DNA of 64,000 nt from CAVSUZ01 sp963834715. Its GTDB lineage: Bacteria > Pseudomonadota > Alphaproteobacteria > Acetobacterales > Acetobacteraceae. The stretch spans positions 109,509-173,508 of the forward strand of contig CAWIDE010000027.1 in assembly GCA_963834715.1 (NCBI GenBank), read 5' to 3'. The first letter of the stretch is position 1. Every line of letters starts with the position of its first letter. The notes beneath the pieces are model-generated. The model searched no databases, was not told the origin of the DNA, and saw nothing but the letters and a program-made list of their open reading frames with translations. Below are positions 1-8,390 of this stretch, piece by piece. The position numbers and the translations under genes are program-made.

Positions 1-1519
1 TCCAACACCAGGGCATAAGCTCGTCGATGCGGGCCTGGGCCCAGCCATTAACGAGGCGGGTCAGCAGGTCGGTGAAGTAGCGCTGTGGATCGACCCTGTT
101 CAGCTTACAGGTTTCGATCAGCGAGGCTATGGAGGCCCAGTTTTCCGCCCCCTCGTTGCTGCCCGCGAACAGTGCGTTCTTTCTGCTGAGGGCAACCGGA
201 CGCATGCTCCGCTCCACGCAATTCGAATCGATCTCGACGCGTCCGTCATCGAGGAACTGCACGAGCCCATCCCAGTGGTTCAGCGCGTAGCCGATTGCCT
301 CAGCGGTCGGAGCGCGGCCGGGCAGCTTCGCCATCTGCATTCCGAACCACGTGCGGAGCTCCTCAAGCAGCGGACGGCTACGGTCCTGACGTGCAACGCG
401 GCGTTCGGACGCACTCTGGCCGCGGATCTCGGTCTCGATCCGATACAGCGCGGCGATGCGCGTCAGCGTCTCGGTGGCGATCGGCGCCGCGCCACCCTTG
501 GCGAGATCATAGAAGTTGCGCCGGACATGGCTCCAGCAGAACGCCAGTTTGCTTGGGCCGCGCCTGCCTAAGGGGTCGATCAGGCTCTTGTAGGCAGCAT
601 AGCCGTCGCATTGTAGGATACCGCGGTAAGCACCGAGTAACGCCCGGGCATGCTCGTGCTGGCGCCCGGGCGCATAAGTGTAGACCACCGCGGGCGGATC
701 GGGACCGCCCCAGGGTCCGTCGTCGCGTGCAATCGTCCAGAAATAGCCTTGCCTGGTGCGGCCTCGGCCGGGATCGAGCACCGGCACGACGGTTTCGTCG
801 GCAAACAATCGCGCCGAGCCGAGCACGATCTCTTTCAGGCGGCGCGCGACCGGGGCGATCTCGGCAGCGGCGTAGCCAACCCAAAATGCCAGCGTTGAGC
901 GGTCGATCTCAACCCCCTGGCGCGTCATCATCTGCGCCTGGCGATAGAGCGGCTGATGGTCGGCAAAGCGGCTGACCACCACGTCTGCCACCGTTGCCTC
1001 AGTGGGCAGACCACCTTCGATCAAGCGTGGCGGCGCGGGCTGCTGCACCACCACACCCGCACAGCTGCGGCAGGCAAACTTTGGTCGCCGCGTCACCAGC
1101 ACGCGGTATTGCGCCGGGATCACGTCGAGCCGCTCGGAGCGATCCTCGCCGATCTCGACCATGGCCGCTTTGCAGCAGGGACAGGCGGTGTCGGGCGGCA
1201 TCAGCACCACCTCGATGCGCGGCAGATGGGCAGGCAGCACGCGGCTGGCACGCCGCTTTTTTGCCTGTTCGCGCCGCAATGCAGGATCGCCTCTCTCGGC
1301 TTCGGCCTCGATCCCGGCGATTGCTGTTTCAAGATCTTCCAGGGCGAGCGTGAGCTGCTCTGCAGGCAGCCGCTCCGACTTCCGCCCGAACTGCATCCGG
1401 CGGAGCTTCAGCAGCAAGGCGTGCAGCCGCTCGCTGCGTCTCGCCAGCTCATCGCGCTCGGCCATCGCTGTGTCGCGCTCGGCAATGGCCGCATTGCGCT
1501 CCGCCATCATCGTCAGCAC
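1..1519 (-). CDS. tnpC: IS66 transposase TnpC (partial, C-terminus off the edge)
   Basis: DDE transposase of IS66. The reverse frame stays open from about 1519 to the window edge. It contains the N-terminal coiled region, a zinc-binding CPCC motif, the segment LFADETVVPVLDPGRGRT with the first catalytic Asp, QCDGYAAY with the second, and SNCVERSMRPVALSRKNALF with the catalytic Glu. The start is uncertain: no ATG precedes the usual N-terminal EDLPAEPEALRAL segment, so the first usable codon is the GTG at 1519 or the ATG pair at 1510/1507, about 10-15 residues short of the family norm. No frameshift seen, so it is probably intact apart from the window edge. Confidence 0.85.
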   Translation of the reverse strand, partial: MLTMMAERNAAIAERDTAMAERDELARRSERLHALLLKLRRMQFGRKSERLPAEQLTLALEDLETAIAGIEAEAERGDPALRREQAKKRRASRVLPAHLPRIEVVLMPPDTACPCCKAAMVEIGEDRSERLDVIPAQYRVLVTRRPKFACRSCAGVVVQQPAPPRLIEGGLPTEATVADVVVSRFADHQPLYRQAQMMTRQGVEIDRSTLAFWVGYAAAEIAPVARRLKEIVLGSARLFADETVVPVLDPGRGRTRQGYFWTIARDDGPWGGPDPPAVVYTYAPGRQHEHARALLGAYRGILQCDGYAAYKSLIDPLGRRGPSKLAFCWSHVRRNFYDLAKGGAAPIATETLTRIAALYRIETEIRGQSASERRVARQDRSRPLLEELRTWFGMQMAKLPGRAPTAEAIGYALNHWDGLVQFLDDGRVEIDSNCVERSMRPVALSRKNALFAGSNEGAENWASIASLIETCKLNRVDPQRYFTDLLTRLVNGWAQARIDELMPWCW

Positions 1520-1595
1520 CAAGGCCCGCAGCGCCTCGGGCTCGGCAGGTAAATCCTCGGTTGCGGTGGAAACGACGCAAAGTCACGTCGCGATT

Positions 1596-1952
1596 CTACG
1601 CGACAGCGCTCGGCGTGGGAATCCGTTTTGTCGCCTGCACGCGTGTCCAGTCCATGCCATCGAATAGCGCGGCGAACTCCAACGCCGACAGCCTCATCAC
1701 GCCATCCACCACTGGCGGCCAACGAAACGCACCATGCGACAATCGCTTCCACACCAGCACCAGGCCGCTGCCATCCCAGACCAGGATCTTAATTCTGTCG
1801 GCGCGCTTGGAACGGAATACGATGACCGCGCCGGAGAACGGGTCCTCGCCAAGCACCTCGGCGGCCAGCGCCGCCAGTCCGTGCGACCCTTTGCGGAAGT
1901 CCACGGGACGCGCCGCCAATAGAACGCGAACCCCCGAGGGGATCGAGATCAC
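1596..1952 (-). CDS. tnpB: IS66 accessory protein TnpB
   Basis: 118-residue IS66 Orf2 protein with the family signature VDFRKGSHGLAAL near residue 17 and DPFSGAVIVFRSKRADRIKIL around residues 38-60. It is required for IS66 transposition in well-studied members, but its biochemical role is unclear. Its ATG overlaps the tnpA stop in an ATGA arrangement, which implies translational coupling. Appears full length. Confidence 0.9.
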   Translation of the reverse strand: MISIPSGVRVLLAARPVDFRKGSHGLAALAAEVLGEDPFSGAVIVFRSKRADRIKILVWDGSGLVLVWKRLSHGAFRWPPVVDGVMRLSALEFAALFDGMDWTRVQATKRIPTPSAVA

Positions 1953-2410
1953 GCCGCCGATGTCCGCAGTGCGCGCAACACCTCCGCCAGCAACGCGCAG
2001 TCGGTGCCACTGGTCACGCGGATCAGCGCTCCGGCCAGCCTAATCTCGATGCATGACCCGATGGATGCTTCGACAACGCCGTCTGCCGCCGCAGGCGCGC
2101 CAATGCCCCCGTTGTTGTGCCCCTCTGGCCTCGTCTCGGTGACCATCGGCACGAAACTTGTCTCACCGTTTGTTACTGCCTCCACAGGCAAGGCCAAGTG
2201 TCCAGCCCGCGCTTCGCGCCGCCACGTGAAAACCTGCTGAGAACACACTTGCCAGCGCCGTGCCACTTCGCTGACCGAAGCTCCCGGCAACAGCGTCTCG
2301 GCTACAATCTGCGCCTTCTCCGCCGCCGACCAGTGCCGGCGCCGCGCCGGTCCCGTCAGAACCTCAATCCGCCGAAAGCCATCCTTCGCGTCAGCATTAA
2401 AGTCATCCAT
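1949..2410 (-). CDS. tnpA: IS66 TnpA (helix-turn-helix protein)
   Basis: IS66 Orf1. After a short acidic N-terminus it has the helix-turn-helix region HWSAAEKAQIVAETLLPGAS and SEVARRWQVCSQQVFTWRRE (about residues 25-65), then a linker and a C-terminal ADGVVEASIGSCIEIRLAGA segment typical of the family. The ATG at 2410 was preferred to the upstream start at 2449, because the family begins just ahead of the HTH and the longer version would intrude toward the IS terminus. Confidence 0.85.
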   Translation of the reverse strand: MDDFNADAKDGFRRIEVLTGPARRRHWSAAEKAQIVAETLLPGASVSEVARRWQVCSQQVFTWRREARAGHLALPVEAVTNGETSFVPMVTETRPEGHNNGGIGAPAAADGVVEASIGSCIEIRLAGALIRVTSGTDCALLAEVLRALRTSAA

Positions 2411-2639
2411 AATGTTAGCTCGAAGCCGTTGCACGAGATCTGCGAGCACATCCGCGCCTCCAGCGAAAGAAGGGCCTCAACACTTCGCTTACTTTCGAGG
2501 AACATCAGCTCTAAGATGAACCTACGGCCTTTTCCTTCAACTCGAACAAGTCCCGTCCGGGGGCTCCCGTGCATTGCGACGACCATCAAGGTACTGGGTG
2601 AGCTCCCGATACATACGATCGAGCTCCGGCCGCTTCCGA

Positions 2640-2829
2640 GGCCGCGGAATCCGAACTCAGCGTGCTGTCAACGCAGTGTCTCGACGAGCGCATCTCCGAC
2701 AAGCAAACTCTGGCCGACGAAGTCGCCGCTTGGCGGGCGAGCCGCAACAAAGCTCACGTTAAAGCGAATTGGCAGTTCACCACCGAAGAGGCCCGCATTA
2801 AGTTGCACCGGCCCTACCCCACAGTATGA
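2640..2829 (+). pseudogene. IS630 transposase C-terminal remnant
   Basis: Forward frame with about 62 codons ending at TGA 2827-2829. It matches the C-terminus of the intact IS630 transposase elsewhere in this window (18766-19916): AESELSVLSTQCLDERISD aligns with AESELSVLSVQCLDRRIPD and continues to the end. The catalytic Glu region survives, but the first two thirds of the gene are gone. It abuts the IS66 terminus after about 150 bp of unassigned sequence. Confidence 0.8.
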
Positions 2830-2969
2830 TCAACTCGGGTATCAGAGCGGCGCCGCGAGTATTGGTCGGCTACCCGCCCATCTGCGCCGCCCGGCCCGAT
2901 TGTGGCGTGAAGCATTTCACAGCCGAAGCGGGCAGCCATCACCAAGTGTGCGTGGCCCCCGCCGCCGCT

Positions 2970-3155
2970 TCAGCTCCGAAGAGCAGCCGATGCGTTGCCG
3001 GGCAATAAAGAGCCCGCGTCCTCGCAGGCACGCGCGTACCGTCCGGTCGCAAGATAGGATGATGCGTCACAATCCAGTACGGTTCGCGCGAGTACCGACT
3101 GGTCGCGGTTCGCGTGCACGAGTTGTTCGATCATCGGATAGCCTTCGAATGGCAT
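2970..3155 (-). CDS. small hypothetical ORF
   Basis: 61-codon reverse ORF starting at ATG 3155 with GGGAGAA about 5 nt upstream. The product starts MPFEGYPMIEQLVHANRDQ and has no recognised domain, signal peptide or membrane segment. The surrounding 2830-3360 stretch shows no other gene. It could equally be decayed sequence, so it is kept only because of the plausible ribosome-binding site. Confidence 0.25.
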   Translation of the reverse strand: MPFEGYPMIEQLVHANRDQSVLARTVLDCDASSYLATGRYARACEDAGSLLPGNASAALRS

Positions 3156-3364
3156 TGTGTTCTCCCGCCGCATAGTCGTTGTCCTCGAGGAACCCTCTTT
3201 CAGGACACATGGCGACATCGACCGCCTTACGTGGCTGGAGCCCGAGTTGTTACAGCAGGGGGAGAACCTCTCATTTGCGGGACGCTGCCAACTGTCGGCC
3301 CGGTCGCAGCTCGCTTGGAACGAGATGAGCTGTAAGATATTGAAACTTATGACATCTTCTTCAG

Positions 3365-3394
3365 TTGACATAGCGACATCACGATGTCACTATG
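3365..3394 (+). promoter_or_regulatory. promoter overlapped by a 26-bp palindrome (GntR operator candidate)
   Basis: A consensus -35 TTGACA lies at 3365-3370. Directly overlapping it is a palindrome at 3369-3394, CATAGCGACATC-AC-GATGTCACTATG, with 11 of 12 arm positions matching. The palindrome ends 5 bp before the GntR start codon at 3400. Position and symmetry suggest autoregulation. A -10 in CACTAT (3388-3393) would place transcription start at or next to the ATG. Confidence 0.6.
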
Positions 3395-3399
3395 CCGCA

Positions 3400-4152
3400 A
3401 TGCCGCTTGACGTCAACTCCAGACTGCCGCTGCACGCCCAGCTCGAAGACCTTCTGGCGGTTGAGATTGCTGACGGCGATTTGCCGCCTGGCGCGCGCCT
3501 TCCGCCCGAAGATGCCTTGGTCGAGCGCTTCGCCGTTAGCCGCACGACCGTCAGGACCGCCATTCAAAGCCTGGTTTGGCGGGGCCTGGTCGAAATCCGT
3601 CGTGGCACGGGCACCTTCGTCACACAGCCGAAGATCACCCAGGAGTTGACCCAGCTGACCGGCTTCGTCGAAGACATGCAGGCGTTGGGCCGCAAACCCA
3701 CGGCCCGCCTGCTGGACCGGAGGATCGTCACGGCCAACGCGGCCGTCGCTCAGCACCTCAACCTTAGGAAGGGCGCGGATGTCGTTCGGATCCAGCGCCT
3801 GCGGCTTGCAGACGGCGTGCCCTTGTCCTTCGACGAAACCTACCTGCCGCGGGCGCTGGGCGAACGCGTGATATGCGACAACCTCGAGACCCAACCGATC
3901 TTTGCACTGCTGGAGCAAAAATATGACACGCCCCTGACTGAGGCGGAGTACCGGTTGGAAGCAGCGTCGGCCAACTCGAAGGTCGCCAAGACCTTAGGAA
4001 TTACCCCGAGCAGTCCGATTTTCCTGATCGAGCGCACTGCCTACACGCGTGATCGTCAGCCAGTCGATTACGAAAGGCTGTATTATCGAGGCGATCATAT
4101 CCGGTTTGTCACACGCCTCGCCCGCCGACCGCCCTCAGGCACCCGTGATTAG
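3400..4152 (+). CDS. GntR/HutC-family transcriptional regulator
   Basis: 250-residue regulator. The winged helix-turn-helix occupies about residues 8-75 (PPEDALVERFAVSRTTVRTA, then GLVEIRRGTGTFV). The UTRA effector-binding domain follows from about 95 to 240 (DVVRIQRLRLADGVPLSFDETY is cut by a linker; LIERTAYTRDRQPVDYERLY near the end), placing it in the HutC subfamily. The start at 3400 is chosen over longer in-frame extensions because the family begins with a short LPLHAQLEDLL helix and because the palindrome sits just before it. Downstream TauE/SafE and DUF1634 genes follow at 9 bp and with overlap, so it probably controls its own three-gene operon. The effector is unknown; a small sulfonate or organic acid is a guess from the exporter partner. 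Confidence 0.9.
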   Translation: MPLDVNSRLPLHAQLEDLLAVEIADGDLPPGARLPPEDALVERFAVSRTTVRTAIQSLVWRGLVEIRRGTGTFVTQPKITQELTQLTGFVEDMQALGRKPTARLLDRRIVTANAAVAQHLNLRKGADVVRIQRLRLADGVPLSFDETYLPRALGERVICDNLETQPIFALLEQKYDTPLTEAEYRLEAASANSKVAKTLGITPSSPIFLIERTAYTRDRQPVDYERLYYRGDHIRFVTRLARRPPSGTRD

Positions 4153-4161
4153 AGCGCCAGG

Positions 4162-5016
4162 ATGATTCTCTCCTTGGAAATCTGGCTGTTCGTGATCGCC
4201 TTTGGAGCCAGCGGGCTCGGCGGCATGCTGGGTATGGCGAGCGGTATCTTTATCGTGCCGATCCTGACCATGTTCGGGCACGTCGACGTCCGTATAGCGA
4301 TCGGCGCAAGCATTATTTCGGTGATCGCCTGTTCCTGTGGCGGTGCCGCGCCATTCCTCAAGGCCAGTCTGACCAACGTGCGCCTGGCCATCATCCTCGA
4401 AACGGCCACCACCCTGGGCGCGCTGACAGGCGTCCTCTTGAGCGGCTTTGCCTCGACATCCCTCTTGTACCTGATATTCGCCATCGTTCTCTCGCTGTCC
4501 GCCTGGCAAATGCTAGCGCACCGCCGCGATCCAACAGCGACAGCCGCTCCGAACCCGTTATCGCGGTGGCCTCGGCTGAGCTCCAGTTACCCTGACCGGA
4601 CGCTCGGCCGAGAGATACCCTACAGCATCGACCGTTTATCTCTGGGCATGAGTCTGATGTACGGAGCTGGTCTGATCTCTGCGCTGTTGGGAATCGGCGG
4701 CGGCGTCCTGAAGATACCAGCAATGTACGCGGCTCTTCGTCTGCCGATCAAGGTGTCGTCCGCGACCTCCAACTTCATGATTGGCGTGACAGCAGCGGCG
4801 AGTGCAGGAGCTTATTTCGCGCGAGGCGACATCATACCCAGAATTGCCGGCCCAGTTGCCCTTGGGTCGGTCGTTGGAGCCATCCTCGGAGCTCGCATTG
4901 TCATGCGCTCCCCTAACGAGAAGCTACGCCTGCTCTTCGTCGCTGTCCTTCTCGTGTTGGCGGTCCAAATGTTTCTCGCCGCTTTCGGGATCGTGCTTGT
5001 GCGAGGTGGCGCGTGA
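4162..5016 (+). CDS. TauE/SafE (TSUP) family membrane transporter
   Basis: 284-residue integral membrane protein of the TSUP family (PF01925), proposed exporters or permeases for sulfite, sulfoacetate, taurine-derived or other small organic anions. It opens with a glycine-rich hydrophobic segment (GASGLGGMLGMASGIFIVPIL, residues about 13-33). The internal repeat typical of the family follows after a hydrophilic loop near residue 120: LISALLGIGGGVLKIPAMY at about 170-190. Seven to eight membrane spans are predicted by eye. It is 9 bp downstream of the GntR gene and its stop overlaps the next start. Substrate cannot be assigned from sequence. Confidence 0.9.
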   Translation: MILSLEIWLFVIAFGASGLGGMLGMASGIFIVPILTMFGHVDVRIAIGASIISVIACSCGGAAPFLKASLTNVRLAIILETATTLGALTGVLLSGFASTSLLYLIFAIVLSLSAWQMLAHRRDPTATAAPNPLSRWPRLSSSYPDRTLGREIPYSIDRLSLGMSLMYGAGLISALLGIGGGVLKIPAMYAALRLPIKVSSATSNFMIGVTAAASAGAYFARGDIIPRIAGPVALGSVVGAILGARIVMRSPNEKLRLLFVAVLLVLAVQMFLAAFGIVLVRGGA

Positions 5017-5321
5017 ACATCGCCCGACCTGGTACGCAACACCTGGAACTTCGCCTCGCTTGGATGCTCAGCGTCGGCACATGGGCGGCTTCAGTGCTGA
5101 TCGGGCTTGGATTGATGCTCCCTTCCGCACTCGCCTGGAATACCGCCGTCATCATGGCGGGCGTCACCATCTTCATCCTGCTCCCGGTCCTACGCGTGAT
5201 ACTGATGCTCATCGTCTTCTGGCGCGCCCGCGATTTTCCATTCGCCGCTGTTTCCGCGCTGGTTCTGATCGTGATCGCTCTAGGTTTCGTCGCCGGAAGC
5301 CTCTCGGTCCATCGCTTCTAA
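5013..5321 (+). CDS. DUF1634 family small membrane protein
   Basis: 102-residue protein starting at GTG 5013 within a GTGA overlap with the TauE/SafE stop, hence translationally coupled. Three hydrophobic segments: about 20-40 (LSVGTWAASVLIGLGLML), 47-70 and 80-97. This matches DUF1634 proteins, which are repeatedly encoded next to TSUP transporters and are presumed accessory subunits. The function of DUF1634 is not established. Confidence 0.8.
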   Translation: MNIARPGTQHLELRLAWMLSVGTWAASVLIGLGLMLPSALAWNTAVIMAGVTIFILLPVLRVILMLIVFWRARDFPFAAVSALVLIVIALGFVAGSLSVHRF

Positions 5322-5562
5322 TTCGCTCTCCACAGGCTCAGCCATGCCCTCAGAACACGTCCGAACCAGCCGCGAGATGTGTCGGGATCCCCTCTCGTTT
5401 GAGGCGCGCCGCATGCGGCCGTGGGTTCGTCCGACGGTGAGCGCCACTTCGCTACACCAGCTGCGTCTTCAATTCCGCGCTATCCAGGCCGAAGCTTGTA
5501 ACGTAAGCGATTCGGCGGCACCACATGGGCGGCGCGCGGCATTCGTGTGATCGAAGGGCCGC

Positions 5563-6042
5563 ATGGATGAGACGCTAAACGGATCCGGCCCTGATGAGAG
5601 CGCTCATACGACAGATCGTAAGAGCGCACACAACGTCCGAGTGGAGGTTATCACGCGGGGCGAGCGCCGGCGGAGTTGGACGCTGGAGCAAAAGCGCGAG
5701 ATTGTGGCTGAGAGCCTCGGGCCCGAACTGACCCCGAGCGAGGTGGCGCGCAAATACGCGATCGGTACGGGGCAGCTTTATACCTGGCGTCGAGAACTGT
5801 TGCCGGCTCCGACGGAGCGGATGAGGCGGCCGACACGGTTTGCGCAAGTGGAGCTGGCGCCGACGCGGCTGGCCGGCCAGCTACCGGCTGAGCCGCCCGC
5901 CCCGCCAGTAACGATCCCGCAATCGCCCCGGCCGCTGGGAATAATCGAGATCGTGCTGCCGGGCGGCATATTGGTGCGCGTTGATGGGCAGGTAGATGAT
6001 CGGGCATTGCGGCAAGTCCTGGGCATGCTGCAAGGCCGATGA
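5563..6042 (+). CDS. tnpA: IS66 TnpA
   Basis: 159-residue IS66 Orf1 protein. HTH segment RSWTLEQKREIVAESLGPEL plus SEVARKYAIGTGQLYTWRRE (about residues 37-80), a proline-rich linker, and a C-terminal IIEIVLPGGILVRVDGQVDD block. The ATG at 5563 lies 60 bp inside the element end. Its stop overlaps the tnpB start. Confidence 0.9.
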   Translation: MDETLNGSGPDESAHTTDRKSAHNVRVEVITRGERRRSWTLEQKREIVAESLGPELTPSEVARKYAIGTGQLYTWRRELLPAPTERMRRPTRFAQVELAPTRLAGQLPAEPPAPPVTIPQSPRPLGIIEIVLPGGILVRVDGQVDDRALRQVLGMLQGR

Positions 6043-6389
6043 TCACACTCGCACCCGGCCTGCGCGTGTATCTCGCCTGCGGCGTGACCGATATGCGCAA
6101 GGGTATGGTGGGGCTGGCAATGCTGGTGCAGCAGTCGCTGCGCGACAACCCGTTCGATGGCGCTGTGTATGCCTTCCGCGGGCGTCGCGCAGGACTGATC
6201 AAGCTGATATGGCATGATGGCGCCGGCCTGTGCATGCTGACCAAGCGGCTGGAGCATGGGCAGTTTGTTTGGCCGTCATCCGAGACGACTGGCCGGATCA
6301 TGCTCTCGAGCGCGCAATTGGCGGCGCTGCTGGATGGCTGTGAATGGCGCGCAGCGCAGCCGCGACGAGCACCGGAACTGGCGGGATAA
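6039..6389 (+). CDS. tnpB: IS66 TnpB
   Basis: 116-residue IS66 Orf2: VYLACGVTDMRKGMVGLAML at about residues 10-29 and DNPFDGAVYAFRGRRAGLIK at about 36-55. Starts within an ATGA overlap with tnpA. Full length and apparently intact. Confidence 0.9.
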   Translation: MITLAPGLRVYLACGVTDMRKGMVGLAMLVQQSLRDNPFDGAVYAFRGRRAGLIKLIWHDGAGLCMLTKRLEHGQFVWPSSETTGRIMLSSAQLAALLDGCEWRAAQPRRAPELAG

Positions 6390-6452
6390 AAACCCGCGTC
6401 GCCGATAAAAATCGGCTGGCACCGATTCGGCGGCGTCGTTCAGAATCGCAGC

Positions 6453-7790
6453 GTGCGAATCGATCTGGACAACCTGCCTGACGATCCCGCGACGCTGCAG
6501 CAAATGCTGCGCGACGTCGTGCGAGAGCTCAATACCGAGAATGACAAGCTGCGCCTGCTCATTCATCGGCTGGTGCGCCATCGGTTCGGCCGCCGCTCCG
6601 AGCAACTCACCGATGACCAGTTGCAATTGGGGCTCGAGGATCTGGAGCAAACGGTCGCCGCGAACCAGGCGGCACAGGACACTATTGCACCAGAGCCGAA
6701 GGAGCAGAAGCGCCGAGCGGCACCGGCGCAGCGCAATCTCGGCGATCTGCCGGCACACTTGCTGCGCTACGAGGTGGTGGTGGACATCGAGCACCGCGAG
6801 TGCCCCTGCTGTGGTGGCGCGCTGCATGTGATCGGCGAAACGCGCAGCCAACAGCTCGATATCGTGCCCGCGCAGCTTCGGGTGCGGGTCACGCGCCGGC
6901 CGCGTTACGCCTGCCGGGCGTGCGAGGGAACCGTGGTGCAGACGCCAGCGCCGGAGCGCCCGATCGATGGCGGCCTGGCGACCGAGGCCATGGTGGTGCA
7001 TGTGCTGGTCAGCAAGTATTGCGACTCGCTGCCGCTGCATCGACAGTCCAAGATGCTGGCGCGGCAGGGCATCGATCTGGATCGCTCGACGCTGAGCAAC
7101 TGGGTTGGCCGAGCCTGCTGGTGGCTGAAGCCGCTTTATGACCTGGTGGTCAGCACGGTGCTGTCGTCTGAGAAGGTCTTTGCGGATGACACGACATTGC
7201 CGGTGCTGGATCCGGGCCGCGGCCGAACCAAAACCGGGCGATTGTGGTGCTATGCGGTGGATGACCGACCGTGGTCCGGTCCGACGCACCCGGCGGCGGC
7301 GTATGTATATTCCGAGGATCGTAAGGGCGCGCATCCGTCAGCGCACCTGGCAGCGTTTCGCGGTGTGCTGCAGGTGGACGGCTACGCCGGGTTCAAGCGA
7401 CTGGCCGGGGACCGCAGCGACGATTCGGTCAAGCTGGCGTTCTGCTGGGCGCATATGCGGCGGCCGTTCTTCGATTTCTATCAGGCGACGAAGTCGCCGC
7501 TGGCCGGGCATGTGCTGGCGCGCATTCGCGAACTCTATACGATCGAGGCCGAGATTCGCGGGCATTCTGCCGATCATCGGGAGCGCATGCGCCAGGCGCG
7601 AAGTCGGCCGATCGTGGAGGCGTTGCATGCTTGGTTGCAGGAGCAGCTGTCGAGCCGATGGCTTGGCTTACTGATGTGCTCGAGCGCATCGTCTCAGGCA
7701 AGACTAAGGCGAACGCACTGGAGGCGCTGCTGCCGTGGAATGGGCATCCGACTGAACTCACGGAATTGGCGGCAGCTGCATGATCGATAA
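6453..7790 (+). pseudogene. tnpC: IS66 TnpC with internal deletion and frameshift
   Basis: Begins at GTG 6453 (MRIDLDNLPDDPATL) and is a normal TnpC up to ALHAWLQEQLS near residue 395, including the zinc motif CPCCGG, VFADDTTLPVLDPGRGRT and LQVDGYAGF. At about 7650 it jumps into another frame whose codons (EPMAWLTDVLERIVSGKTKA, ending at TGA 7781-7783) are the normal TnpC C-terminus. Compared with other TnpC proteins about 75-80 residues are missing, including the NxxER region with the catalytic Glu. The product is therefore truncated, frameshifted and dead. The original stop still overlaps the next ORF as ATGA. Confidence 0.85.
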
Positions 7791-8109
7791 TCCAACCCAG
7801 GTTGACCGCCTGATGGGGAAGCTGCAACAGGCTCTGCCACTGCCCGCGCGCCCCACACCCGAGCTGCTCGCCGCTCTCGTCGCGAAGAACGCTGCGAGCC
7901 AAACCTCCGCCGCCTGCTCAATCACCTGGATCAGCTACGCCGGTGACGAGGGAGGCATTGTGTGCCGCCTCGATTTTGGAGACGAGGCCAAGAACGCCGC
8001 GTTTGTCTCCATCACGCACCTGCGTTTCGATGCTCGTCTGCCTCTCGCCCGTGAGATTATCGCCTACCAGAAGCACCGCGTGAAACGCATCCAGCGGCAG
8101 CCGGCGTAA
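7780..8109 (+). CDS. IS66-associated hypothetical protein (fourth ORF)
   Basis: 109-residue ORF inside the IS66 boundaries. Its ATG overlaps the ancestral tnpC stop (ATGA), so it was translationally coupled to tnpC. It starts MIDNPTQVDRLMGKLQQALP and contains YAGDEGGIVCRLDFGDE and FVSITHLRFDARLPLAREI. From memory, similar small proteins accompany some alphaproteobacterial IS66 elements, but no function is known to me. The frame is intact even though tnpC is not. Confidence 0.65.
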   Translation: MIDNPTQVDRLMGKLQQALPLPARPTPELLAALVAKNAASQTSAACSITWISYAGDEGGIVCRLDFGDEAKNAAFVSITHLRFDARLPLAREIIAYQKHRVKRIQRQPA

Positions 8110-8390
8110 TCCACCCCAGCACAGAGGATGGGCCGGCCTCTGATACGCCGCACGGCTGCCGTCAAGGAAAATCGGGCAGGGTCTCGCCGCAACGCTTACG
8201 ATTTTCCCGACATCGAGGAGTTTCCAACCGTCAATCGTAGAGCCGACTGCGAGCGGGGTCGCGTTCTTTTGGGAGTCGCGCTTGAGAACGGCAAGCTTGC
8301 GGCCACGGTTCTGTCAGCGATCAGGCCGGAGCGATTGCTGGTTCCCAGATGCAATGGCTACGATCTCCGGCGTTGAGGGGGTAAAGTGAG

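Larger units (their letters stand above)
1..2492 (-). mobile_element. IS66 family element (copy 1, left part outside window)
   Basis: Three reverse-strand genes in the canonical IS66 order tnpA-tnpB-tnpC. The upstream terminus is read from CGCTTAC at 2486-2492, the complement of the GTAAGCG tip that also ends the other two IS66 copies here. The tnpC end of the element lies outside the window, so the target duplication cannot be tested. Sequence differs clearly from the other two IS66 copies. Confidence 0.85.
5503..8199 (+). mobile_element. IS66 family element (copy 2, tnpC-deleted)
   Basis: Bounded by GTAAGCG at 5503-5509 and its complement CGCTTAC at 8193-8199. The first 20 bp of the two ends match at about 16 positions. 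It carries tnpA, tnpB, tnpC and a fourth ORF. Flanking octamers (CTTGTAAC and GATTTTCC) do not match, so no target duplication is visible, suggesting rearrangement after insertion. tnpC carries an internal deletion, so the copy is not autonomous. Confidence 0.85.

Noticed and set aside
6276..7334. 352-codon reverse ORF
   Set aside because: Antisense of IS66 tnpB/tnpC.
8128..8376. 82-codon forward ORF
   Set aside because: Spans the IS66 right terminus at 8199, so its first part is element DNA; no family recognised.
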